Below the pieces are notes generated by a model. That model was not told the DNA's origin. It did not search any database and saw only the letters and a program-made list of their open reading frames with translations. From NCBI GenBank assembly GCA_029267975.1, contig JAJUHH010000121.1, positions 1 to 8,053 on the forward strand: a stretch of DNA of 8,053 nt, in the 5' to 3' direction. Each line of letters opens with the position of its first letter. Within the stretch, counting starts at the first letter, position 1. This DNA comes from Clostridiales bacterium. GTDB taxonomy: Bacteria > Bacillota > Clostridia > Lachnospirales > Lachnospiraceae. Shown piece by piece: positions 1-6,436 of this stretch. Made by a program: the position numbers and the translations under genes.

Positions 1-92
1 ATATATATTGCAGAGCTTTGGAACTTATGATACAGGCATGACGGGCATAGTTTGACCATAAATAAATATTATATAAAATGGAAAATATCTTA

Positions 93-121
93 TTGACAGA
101 GGAGAAGTGGAATGCTATGCT
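93..121 (+). promoter_or_regulatory. Putative promoter of the iscR-nifS-nifU-mnmA operon
   Basis: A perfect -35 hexamer TTGACA (93-98) is followed after exactly 17 bases by TATGCT (116-121), a 4-of-6 match to the -10 consensus. Transcription would start near 127-130, giving a leader of about 105 nt that carries the repeated motif described separately. It is the best sigma-A-like match upstream of the operon. A second TTGACT at 181-186 has no acceptable -10 at normal spacing. Confidence 0.55.
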
Positions 122-122
122 A

Positions 123-145
123 ATACCGAGCAAAATAATAGGAAT
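123..145. promoter_or_regulatory. Imperfect inverted repeat, candidate Rrf2/IscR operator
   Basis: This 23-bp stretch begins ATACC and ends GGAAT, and the two arms match at 6 of 11 paired positions. It sits right after the predicted -10 and over the predicted transcription start, where a repressor would block initiation. Rrf2 regulators bind palindromes of about this size and IscR represses its own operon in other bacteria, so autoregulation is a reasonable inference. The symmetry is weak and no consensus was checked. Confidence 0.3.
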
Positions 146-182
146 TAATTTAATAGGAATTAAATAGATAGGAATTAAAATT
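138..182. repeat. Three tandem copies of a 15-bp unit upstream of iscR
   Basis: The 11-mer ATAGGAATTAA occurs exactly three times, starting at 138, 153 and 168, a strict 15-bp period. The remaining 4 bases of each unit vary. The first copy overlaps the right arm of the candidate operator at 123-145, so copies two and three look like duplications of one operator half-site. The array lies in the predicted operon leader. It may be a multi-site operator or simple slippage in A/T-rich DNA. Confidence 0.75.
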
Positions 183-222
183 GACTCTGATTTAAATTAA
201 TTAGAAGGAATCCATAATAATC

Positions 223-228
223 GAGGTG
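223..228 (+). promoter_or_regulatory. Ribosome binding site deciding the iscR start
   Basis: GAGGTG at 223-228 lies 6 nt before the ATG at 235. An in-frame GTG at 226 is part of this Shine-Dalgarno sequence itself, so it cannot be the start. The protein therefore begins MKLSTKGRYG. Confidence 0.8.
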
Positions 229-234
229 AAATAC

Positions 235-708
235 ATGAAGCTATCAACCAAGGGAAGATATGGCCTGCAGGCAGTCATTGACCTGGCAGTTCACGCAGAT
301 GAAGACGCGGTTGCTTTAAGCCAGATCGCAGAACGTCAGGGAATATCCATGAACTATCTGGAACAGCTGATCGCCAAGTTAAAAAGAGCGGGGATCGTAA
401 ACGGAATTCGTGGGGCACAAGGGGGCTATATGCTATCTCGTCCGGCAGACGAGATCTCGGTGGGTGATATCTTACGGGCTTTGGAAGGAGACCTAAATCC
501 TGTGGATTGCGCTGAGGTAAATGAAGGCGAAGGCTGTTGCCGCATTTCAGGATCCTGTGTAACAAAATATGTATGGAAGCGTATTAGTGATAGTATCAAT
601 GATGCGGTTGACGGGGTCAAACTGTCAGAGCTGGTGGCTGAGAGCAAGAGAATACAAAACGGAGCAAGTGCCACAGAAACGAAAGAAAAGCATACCTGTG
701 GGAAATAA
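235..708 (+). CDS. iscR: Rrf2-family transcriptional regulator, IscR-like
   Basis: A 157-residue winged-helix regulator of the Rrf2 family, expected to control Fe-S cluster assembly genes according to cluster supply. The N-terminal MKLSTKGRYG start, the helix-turn-helix around residues 27-50 (SQIAERQGISMNYLEQLIAK) and the wing GIRGAQGGYML are typical of the family. The cluster region has C92, C101, C102 and C108, followed by VTKYVW. C102 and C108 keep the six-residue step between the last two cysteines of E. coli IscR. The position of IscR ligand His107 is Lys111 here, so the fourth ligand must differ. CymR, the cysteine-metabolism relative, lacks such cysteines, which favours an IscR-type role. 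It is first in the operon, 21 nt before nifS, and probably regulates itself. The tail after residue 140 is polar and ends in a lone cysteine (C155). Confidence 0.88.
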   Translation: MKLSTKGRYGLQAVIDLAVHADEDAVALSQIAERQGISMNYLEQLIAKLKRAGIVNGIRGAQGGYMLSRPADEISVGDILRALEGDLNPVDCAEVNEGEGCCRISGSCVTKYVWKRISDSINDAVDGVKLSELVAESKRIQNGASATETKEKHTCGK

Positions 709-729
709 TATTTTTTAGGAGATGACAAC

Positions 730-1908
730 GTGGATAGAAAGATATATCTTGATAATGCGGCTACAACAAAAACCAGGCCGGAAGTTGTGGAGGCGATGCT
801 CCCATATTTTACAGAGCTGTACGGAAATCCCTCCAGTGTATATGAATTTGCAACCCAGAATAAAAAAGCAGTAGATGAAGCAAGAGGTATTATAGCAAGA
901 GCACTCGGTGCTGATATCAGTGAAATTTATTTTACCGGCAGCGGTACAGAGGCCGATAATTGGGCCTTGAAAGCTGTTGCAGATGCATATGCATCTAAGG
1001 GTAATCATATCATAACTTCGAAAATTGAACATCATGCCATTCTCCATACCTGCGAATATCTGGAGAAGCACGGCGTTGAGGTATCCTATATTGACGTGGA
1101 TGAAAACGGGATTCTGAAGCTGGATCAGCTGGAGAAGGCTATTCGTCCCACCACTGTATTGATCTCAGTTATGTTTGCGAATAACGAAATCGGTACACTT
1201 CAACCCATAAAAGAAATTGGAGAAATTGCAAAGAAACATAACATTCTATTCCACACAGATGCGGTACAAGCCTTTGGACAGCTTCCAATCGATGTCAATG
1301 AATTAGGGATTGACATGCTGAGCGCCAGCGCACATAAGCTCAATGGCCCTAAGGGAATTGGTTTCTTATATATCCGTAAGGGTGTCAAGATACGCTCCTT
1401 CGTTCATGGCGGTGCACAGGAACGTCAGAGAAGAGCCGGTACAGAGAATGTTCCCGGTATCGTAGGCTTTGGAAAAGCAGTGGAGCTTGCTCTTGCCACC
1501 ATGCAGGAGAGAGCAGAGAAGGAAATCAAGCTAAGAAATCTGCTGATGAAACGAATCCTTGAGGAGATTCCTTTCGTAAGAGTCAACGGTGATAAGGTAA
1601 GGAGACTTCCTAACAACGCTAACTTCAGCTTTCAGTTTATCGAAGGGGAATCCCTGCTCATTATGCTGGATATGAATAATATCTGTGCTTCCAGTGGGTC
1701 AGCCTGTACCTCGGGATCCTTGGATCCCTCCCATGTACTCCTGGCCATCGGACTTCCCCATGAGATTGCCCATGGTTCCCTGAGATTGACTGTCAGCGAT
1801 GAGATTACAGAGGAAGAGATTCATTACACAGTGGATAAGATCAAGGAAATCGTGGAGAAGCTTCGTAAGATGTCACCCTTGTATGAGGATTTTATGAAAA
1901 AGAGATAA
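730..1908 (+). CDS. nifS: Cysteine desulfurase, NifS/IscS class
   Basis: A 392-residue PLP-dependent enzyme of the cytosol that converts L-cysteine to L-alanine and leaves a persulfide on its catalytic cysteine for transfer to acceptors. Visible signatures are the N-terminal YLDNAATTKT, H101 in the EHHAI motif (cofactor stacking), D177 and Q180 in HTDAVQ, the PLP lysine K203 in SASAHKLNGPKG, and catalytic C326 in the loop SSGSACTSGS. That loop marks the group I NifS/IscS type rather than SufS. Length is normal. The start is GTG, with AGGAGA at 717-722 giving 7 nt spacing; the ATG at 722 is out of frame. It lies between iscR and nifU and probably supplies sulfur to NifU and to MnmA downstream. 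The gene looks intact. Confidence 0.95.
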   Translation: MDRKIYLDNAATTKTRPEVVEAMLPYFTELYGNPSSVYEFATQNKKAVDEARGIIARALGADISEIYFTGSGTEADNWALKAVADAYASKGNHIITSKIEHHAILHTCEYLEKHGVEVSYIDVDENGILKLDQLEKAIRPTTVLISVMFANNEIGTLQPIKEIGEIAKKHNILFHTDAVQAFGQLPIDVNELGIDMLSASAHKLNGPKGIGFLYIRKGVKIRSFVHGGAQERQRRAGTENVPGIVGFGKAVELALATMQERAEKEIKLRNLLMKRILEEIPFVRVNGDKVRRLPNNANFSFQFIEGESLLIMLDMNNICASSGSACTSGSLDPSHVLLAIGLPHEIAHGSLRLTVSDEITEEEIHYTVDKIKEIVEKLRKMSPLYEDFMKKR

Positions 1909-2004
1909 TCCCATCGGGAGTTACACAAAATAGATACGCAAAGATACGATTTCCACTTAGATGTATTTAATGAATACTATACGCTTATATTGGAGGAAAA
2001 GTTT

Positions 2005-2442
2005 ATGTATACAGAAAAGGTTATGGATCATTTTACAAACCCCAGAAATGTCGGCGAGATTGAAAATGCCAGCGGGGTTGGTACCGTAGGTAATGCAAAA
2101 TGCGGTGATATCATGAGGATTTATCTTGATATCGATGATTCCGGAGTAATCAAGGATGTTAAATTTAAGACCTTTGGCTGCGGCGCGGCTGTTGCTACCA
2201 GCAGCATGGCTACCGAGCTGGTTAAGGGAAAGACAGTAAATGAAGCGCTGCAGGTTACCAATAAAGCTGTTATGGAGGCCCTTGACGGGTTGCCTCCGGT
2301 AAAGGTGCACTGTTCCTTACTGGCTGAGGAAGCAATTCATGCAGCTCTATGGGATTATGCTGAGAAGAAGGGGATTAAGATTGAAGGCCTTGAGAAGCCT
2401 AAGTCTGATATCCATGAAGGTGAAGAGAGCGAGGAATATTAA
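2005..2442 (+). CDS. nifU: Fe-S cluster assembly scaffold, NifU/IscU type
   Basis: A 145-residue IscU-like scaffold on which [2Fe-2S] or [4Fe-4S] clusters are built from NifS-derived sulfur before transfer to client proteins. Ligands are C33 with D35 (KCGD), C59 (FGCGAA) and H102-C103 (VHCSLL), matching C37, D39, C63, H105 and C106 of E. coli IscU. LPPVK at residues 96-100, the HscA-recognition motif of IscU, is retained. It is a single-domain protein, without the ferredoxin-like and Nfu domains of nitrogen-fixation NifU, so the name follows clostridial usage. The acidic tail after residue 134 is an extension beyond the core fold. GGAGG at 1992-1996, 8 nt upstream, supports the ATG at 2005. 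A 96-nt gap separates it from nifS, and it sits 25 nt before mnmA. Confidence 0.93.
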   Translation: MYTEKVMDHFTNPRNVGEIENASGVGTVGNAKCGDIMRIYLDIDDSGVIKDVKFKTFGCGAAVATSSMATELVKGKTVNEALQVTNKAVMEALDGLPPVKVHCSLLAEEAIHAALWDYAEKKGIKIEGLEKPKSDIHEGEESEEY

Positions 2443-2457
2443 TCGCTAAATTAGTTT

Positions 2458-2462
2458 GGAGG
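2458..2462 (+). promoter_or_regulatory. Ribosome binding site deciding the mnmA start
   Basis: GGAGG lies 5 nt before the ATG at 2468. The in-frame TTG at 2456 overlaps this Shine-Dalgarno sequence and is not the start. Confidence 0.8.
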
Positions 2463-2467
2463 ATACC

Positions 2468-3592
2468 ATGGAAAGAGTAGTAGTTGGTATGTCCGGTGGT
2501 GTTGATTCTTCTGTTGCGGCATACCTATTAAAGAAGCAGGGCTATGATGTGATTGGAATTACAATGCAGATCTGGCAAGATGAGGATGTCTGTTCCATGG
2601 AGGAAAAAGGCGGCTGCTGCGGCTTAAGTGCGGTGGAAGATGCCAGAAGAGTCGCTGCAGTTTTGGATATACCGTATTATGTTATGAATTTTAAGAGGGA
2701 ATTCAAGGAGAATGTCATTGATTATTTTGTGTCCGAATATCTGCAGGCAAGAACACCTAACCCTTGTATTGCCTGCAATCGTTATGTCAAGTGGGAAGCA
2801 TTATTAAAGCGTTCCCTGGACATCGGTGCAGACTATATTGCAACCGGTCATTATGCAAGCATAGAAAAGCTTCCGAATGGAAGATATACCATCAAAAAGT
2901 CAGTTACCCAGGCAAAGGATCAGACCTATGCCCTTTACAATCTGACCCAGCATCAGTTGTCCCATACCCTGATGCCGGTAGGGGATTATCCCAAGGATGT
3001 GATCAGAGAGATTGCCAGGGAACAGGGACTTCCTGTAGCCAATAAACCTGATAGTCAGGAGATCTGCTTTGTCTCGGATAATGATTATGCGGGATATATT
3101 ACAAATTATCTGAAGGAGCAGTCAGATGGCAAGGGTAACTCTGGAGATCTTCTTCAACTTGTCAATAACGGTCTGACTCCCGGTAACTTTGTGGATACAG
3201 AGGGAAAGGTCATAGGAAGACATGAGGGACTGATTCATTATACAATTGGACAGCGTAAGGGATTGGGCATTGCAATGGGATATCCTGTATTTGTGGTGGA
3301 GCTGAGGCCGGAGACCAATGAGGTTGTCATTGGAAACGGAAAGTCTGTATTATCGGACCGGCTTTACGCAAAGCACCTGAACTTTATGTCCATTGAAGAC
3401 CTGGACGGTGAGCTTGAGGTGGAAGCAAAGATCCGCTACAGCCACAAGGGGGCCAAGGCGAGGATAAAAAAGACGGGTCAGGATGAGCTGATCTGTGTTT
3501 TTGAAGAGCCACAGAGAGCCATTACACCGGGACAAGCTGTAGTCTTCTATCAGGGAGATTATATTCTTGGCGGAGGAACCATAATAAAATAA
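2468..3592 (+). CDS. mnmA: tRNA-specific 2-thiouridylase MnmA
   Basis: A 374-residue cytosolic enzyme that activates U34 of tRNA-Lys, -Glu and -Gln with ATP and replaces the C2 oxygen by sulfur, giving s2U. The PP-loop SGGVDSS is at residues 9-15. The two catalytic cysteines are C103, in PNPCIACNRYVKW, and C200, in SQEICF; these align with C102 and C199 of E. coli MnmA. The tRNA-contact motif ATGHYA follows at 125-130, and the C-terminal beta-barrel domain includes HYTIGQRKGLG. An extra cysteine, C100, gives CxxC where E. coli has DxxC, and a further cluster (C42, C50, C51) lies near the N-terminus. It is last in the operon, 25 nt after nifU, so NifS is the likely sulfur donor. The gene appears intact. 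Confidence 0.95.
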   Translation: MERVVVGMSGGVDSSVAAYLLKKQGYDVIGITMQIWQDEDVCSMEEKGGCCGLSAVEDARRVAAVLDIPYYVMNFKREFKENVIDYFVSEYLQARTPNPCIACNRYVKWEALLKRSLDIGADYIATGHYASIEKLPNGRYTIKKSVTQAKDQTYALYNLTQHQLSHTLMPVGDYPKDVIREIAREQGLPVANKPDSQEICFVSDNDYAGYITNYLKEQSDGKGNSGDLLQLVNNGLTPGNFVDTEGKVIGRHEGLIHYTIGQRKGLGIAMGYPVFVVELRPETNEVVIGNGKSVLSDRLYAKHLNFMSIEDLDGELEVEAKIRYSHKGAKARIKKTGQDELICVFEEPQRAITPGQAVVFYQGDYILGGGTIIK

Positions 3593-3606
3593 TATAAAAT
3601 AAAAAT

Positions 3607-3664
3607 AGCCCTTTCTGCATATAGCAATGGAGGATCCGTTGTATAGGCAGCGAGGGCTTTTTTC
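3607..3664. terminator. Long imperfect hairpin terminator, probably bidirectional
   Basis: AGCCCT (3607-3612) pairs with AGGGCT (3653-3658), then CTGC (3615-3618) with GCAG (3647-3650), TATA (3620-3623) with TATA (3642-3645), CAA (3625-3627) with TTG (3639-3641), and GG with CC, around the loop AGGAT. That is about 20 pairs broken by small mismatches. On the + strand the stem runs into six T residues (3658-3663), ending the mnmA operon. On the - strand the stem is followed by ATTTTTATTTTAT, so it can also stop the converging PHP transcript. Confidence 0.85.
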
Positions 3665-3680
3665 TTATGGGAATTGCAAT

Positions 3681-3714
3681 GGATTTTCCTTTTTGTTACC
3701 GGATTTTCCTTTTT
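3681..3714. repeat. Direct repeat of a 14-mer between converging genes
   Basis: GGATTTTCCTTTTT occurs exactly at 3681-3694 and again at 3701-3714, a 20-bp period with GTTACC between. It lies between the hairpin terminator and the stop of the - strand PHP gene. The T-runs could act as back-up termination for + strand transcripts, but no strong stem supports this. Confidence 0.7.
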
Positions 3715-3733
3715 ACTATAAGATGAAAGTAAA

Positions 3734-4555
3734 TCAGAGTTTTTCAAATATCGGTTTCCCTTTTACAAAGGTAGTATAATACCTGAAACCGGCACTTTTT
3801 AAAAGCTCCGGTACTACAGCAAAATCATAACACAGATGCTCCGGCTTATGAGCATCGGAGCCTATGGTAAGGATCTCACCGCCTAGCTCTCGGTAGCGCT
3901 TTAAAAGCTGAAATTTTGGATGTGCATAGCCAAGTCCGTATTTTAAGCCGGCAGTATTTAGCTCAATTCCTTTGCCGCAGGAGAGGATGGTAGTAAGTAC
4001 ATCATCTAAAAGCTCGGCATAATCTTTATAATCATAATCAGCCTTGCTTCCGTCTGCAGAGGGGGCATAGCGGATAATATAATCCAAGTGTCCATAGACA
4101 TAGAAATAATCTTTAAAGAGCTTACAGTTATCTCTTATGGACTCAAAATATCTGCGAATCCCTTCTTCCTTGCTCCGGCCCTCCCAATACTGCGGAAAAT
4201 ACGGGTCTACATAATCAACCACATGGCTGGAACCAATGGCAAAATCAAATTCATAGGAGTTCATCAAAGCTGCAACTTCCTGCGTGACCTGAGGCTGCAG
4301 GCCCAGCTCAATACCCATAAGAAGTTCTATTTGCTTTTCATACTTCTTCTTAAGTTTGCTAAGCTTTGCAACATAGGCCTCAGGATCGAATACAAAGCTG
4401 ATTTCCCCTGTATGGGGATAGTCATAATCCATATGGTCCGTGAAGCATAGCTTTCTTAGGCCAAGTTCTATGGCCCGCTCGATCATTTGTTCCATAGGTG
4501 CTTTTGAATCACCGGAAAAATCGGAATGTACATGGTAATCAGCAGCGATAATCAT
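3734..4555 (-). CDS. PHP-domain histidinol-phosphatase, HisJ/HisK family
   Basis: A 273-residue metal-dependent phosphoesterase of the PHP superfamily. The closest named family dephosphorylates L-histidinol phosphate in histidine biosynthesis. Metal-site motifs run in order: DYHVHSDFSGDS (H8, H10), FTDHMDYDYP (D40, H41), GIELGL (E83), GSSHVVDYVDP (H111), YGHLDYIIRY (H156) and GSDAH (D234, H236). The GSSHVVD and GHLDYIIRY segments favour the HisJ family over polymerase-type PHP domains. The start is set by AAAGGAGAGG (4561-4570), with GGAG 8 nt before the ATG at 4555; a longer reading frame upstream would overlap the end of rqcH and has no such site. It follows rqcH by 49 nt on the same strand, with no terminator between, so cotranscription is likely. 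No other histidine genes are present, so the true substrate is open. Confidence 0.87.
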   Translation of the reverse strand: MIIAADYHVHSDFSGDSKAPMEQMIERAIELGLRKLCFTDHMDYDYPHTGEISFVFDPEAYVAKLSKLKKKYEKQIELLMGIELGLQPQVTQEVAALMNSYEFDFAIGSSHVVDYVDPYFPQYWEGRSKEEGIRRYFESIRDNCKLFKDYFYVYGHLDYIIRYAPSADGSKADYDYKDYAELLDDVLTTILSCGKGIELNTAGLKYGLGYAHPKFQLLKRYRELGGEILTIGSDAHKPEHLCYDFAVVPELLKSAGFRYYTTFVKGKPIFEKL

Positions 4556-4604
4556 TGAAGCCTCTCCTTTTATGATAATTTTTGGTGATATCCTGACCTT
4601 CTCG

Positions 4605-6380
4605 TTAGGGAAGCTGGGTGATGCCTGTAATGTCCGTGGGGGAAACCATGGAATAATTTGTGTAATATACCACGAAGCCGGGCTTAGCACCGGAAGGCTT
4701 CTTTACATTTTTCTTGAGGGTATAGTCGATCTCCACCTTATCTGCCTCCCTGGCACCGGAGTAATAAGCCGCCAGTCTTGCCGCTTCTTCGAAGGTAGAG
4801 TCCGGCAGTTCTTTACCCCCAGCCTTAACGATCACATGGGAACCAGCCAGCTTCTTGGCATGAAACCACCAGTCACCGCCTTCTGCAAATTGGAAGGTTA
4901 ACTCGTCATTTTGATAATTGTTCTTTCCCACATACATATGATAGCCATCGGAGGAAAGATAATGAAGGGGCTTACTCTTGCCGCCGGCTTTTTTGCCAGC
5001 TGCTGCTTTCTTCTCCAGCTTACGGTTGCCGCTGGTATAGCGTCTTCGGATGTAGCCATATTCCGTTAGCTCCTGCTTGAGGGCAGTCAGGTCCTCCTCC
5101 TCTGTTGCAATGTCCAGAGCTGTCTTTATGGATTCCAGATGTGCCAGCTCATCCCTTGTTTCCTGTAGCTGGGTAGTCAGTGCATCAAAGGTACGCTTTA
5201 GCTTACTGTACTTTTCAAAATACTGTTTTGCATTCTCCATGGGAGTCATGGTTGGATCCAGGGGAATGTTGATTTCCTCATTATCATAATAATTCGTAGC
5301 GGTGAGAACCTTGGCGCCGGGCTCCAGACCGTAGCCATAAGCGGTGATCAGTTCCCCATACACCTTGAACTTATCCCGCTTTTCTGTATCCAGCAGCTGT
5401 TTTTGCTGTAAATCCAGCTTTTTGCTGGTGCGGTCAATGGCATTGGAGACGATTTTACGAAGATCCGCCGACTTTTGTCTGATCCTTGCAACAGAATTCT
5501 TGGTCGCATAAAATGCCTCTAATAAGGAGGAGATGCTGTCAAAGGTCTTAGTCTCATACTCCTTATAACAGGTAAGGGCCACACTGGAGAATTCTATGGG
5601 AATACCGTCCTTTAACACAATATTGGGTGTAAAGGCACAAGACTTAACTTCTTCCATCATTCGGCTCAGATTGTTATAGAGGTGAAGACCGACTGCCTCG
5701 CTCAGTGCCTGGGTGGAATCATCCCCATCGATGGAGGCACGGCAGCAGACTTCATTGGCCAGCAGAGGGCTTATTCCTGTCAGGGTCTGATAGAGAGCCT
5801 TGTTCACAGGCAGGGGCTTGGCCAATACGGTGTCTCTAAATTGCTCATAAGAGATAGTCAGAGGATCCTGTTTTTCTGTCGTAGCCGGAATGAAATAAGG
5901 CCTGCCGGGAAGAACCTCCCGTACTGAGCTGACAAATTGGTTGATTCGCTTGATGCTATCTAAGATCACCATATCCTCATCACAGAAGATAATATTACTG
6001 TGCTTTCCCATTAACTCAATAATCAGGTACTTGATACAAAGATCGCCCATTTCGTTCAAATGTTCCAATTTAAAGTTAATGATCCTCTCAAGTCCCGGCT
6101 GGGTAATATCAAGAATTCGGGCCCCGTTCAGATGCTTGCGAAGCAGCATACAAAAATTCGGTGCCGTAAGGGGACTGGGTTTTGTGCTTTCCGTCAGATA
6201 GATGAGGGGCATGCCTGCACCCGCAGACAGTAAAAGCTTATATTGTTCCCTGACCTGCCCTTTGATGGTCAGCAGCAGCTCGTCCTTTTCCGGTTGTGCT
6301 ATTTTATTTATTCTGCCTCCCAGCAGATTCGTTCGAAGCTCATGAATTACATTTGCAATCACTACGCCATCAAATGCCAT
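4605..6380 (-). CDS. rqcH: RqcH, NFACT-family ribosome quality control protein (Rqc2 homologue)
   Basis: A 591-residue cytosolic protein of the NFACT/FbpA family, often labelled fibronectin-binding. Characterised bacterial RqcH binds stalled 50S subunits carrying peptidyl-tRNA and recruits tRNA-Ala to add a C-terminal alanine tail as a degradation mark. The NFACT-N domain spans about residues 1-170 (GGRINKIAQPEKDELLLTI; FCMLLRKHL; ELMGKHSNII), a helix-hairpin-helix region about 175-240, charged coiled coils about 285-335 and 385-445, a basic Lys/Gly linker 453-470, and the NFACT-R domain 472-581 with VGKNNYQND and DWWFHAKKLAGSHVIVK. The conserved acidic-Arg pair that contacts tRNA in family members is E98-R99 here. 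GGAG at 6390-6393, 9 nt from the ATG, supports the start. It is intact and heads a unit with the PHP gene. Confidence 0.93.
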   Translation of the reverse strand: MAFDGVVIANVIHELRTNLLGGRINKIAQPEKDELLLTIKGQVREQYKLLLSAGAGMPLIYLTESTKPSPLTAPNFCMLLRKHLNGARILDITQPGLERIINFKLEHLNEMGDLCIKYLIIELMGKHSNIIFCDEDMVILDSIKRINQFVSSVREVLPGRPYFIPATTEKQDPLTISYEQFRDTVLAKPLPVNKALYQTLTGISPLLANEVCCRASIDGDDSTQALSEAVGLHLYNNLSRMMEEVKSCAFTPNIVLKDGIPIEFSSVALTCYKEYETKTFDSISSLLEAFYATKNSVARIRQKSADLRKIVSNAIDRTSKKLDLQQKQLLDTEKRDKFKVYGELITAYGYGLEPGAKVLTATNYYDNEEINIPLDPTMTPMENAKQYFEKYSKLKRTFDALTTQLQETRDELAHLESIKTALDIATEEEDLTALKQELTEYGYIRRRYTSGNRKLEKKAAAGKKAGGKSKPLHYLSSDGYHMYVGKNNYQNDELTFQFAEGGDWWFHAKKLAGSHVIVKAGGKELPDSTFEEAARLAAYYSGAREADKVEIDYTLKKNVKKPSGAKPGFVVYYTNYSMVSPTDITGITQLP

Positions 6381-6400
6381 AATTGATCTCTCCTTTATAC

Positions 6401-6436
6401 TGCGCTTACTGTGAAGCGCACAATAGAACTGCGCTT
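6401..6436 (-). promoter_or_regulatory. Three alternating 7-nt segments able to form exclusive hairpins in the rqcH leader
   Basis: On the + strand TGCGCTT (6401-6407), AAGCGCA (6414-6420) and TGCGCTT (6430-6436) follow one another. The middle segment can pair perfectly with either neighbour, giving 7-bp stems with loops of 6 or 9 nt. In rqcH mRNA the stem nearer the gene would sit 5 nt upstream of the AAAGGAG sequence. This could tune translation, or be a by-product of the surrounding direct repeats. Confidence 0.4.

Noticed and set aside
2..55. Open frame from the window edge to a TGA at 53-55 on the + strand, possibly the 3' end of an upstream gene
   Set aside because: Only 17 codons are visible and frame 1 also stays open to 30; neither can be identified or preferred.
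1..59. Short - strand frame from an ATG at 59 running off the left edge
   Set aside because: No ribosome binding site precedes it and only 19 codons are visible.
181..186. Second TTGACT as an iscR -35 element
   Set aside because: At 16-18 bp spacing the following sequence has no TATAAT-like hexamer; the upstream TTGACA promoter is better.
1909..2004. Internal promoter or terminator in the 96-bp nifS-nifU gap
   Set aside because: Only a 4-bp stem (TCCC/GGGA, 1909-1919) without a T-run, two AGATACG copies 10 bp apart, and a weak TTTCCA-N17-AATACT pair; none is convincing.
4556..4690. Longer N-terminus for the PHP protein starting at 4690
   Set aside because: The extension overlaps the rqcH coding end, lacks family similarity, and a strong ribosome binding site supports the ATG at 4555.
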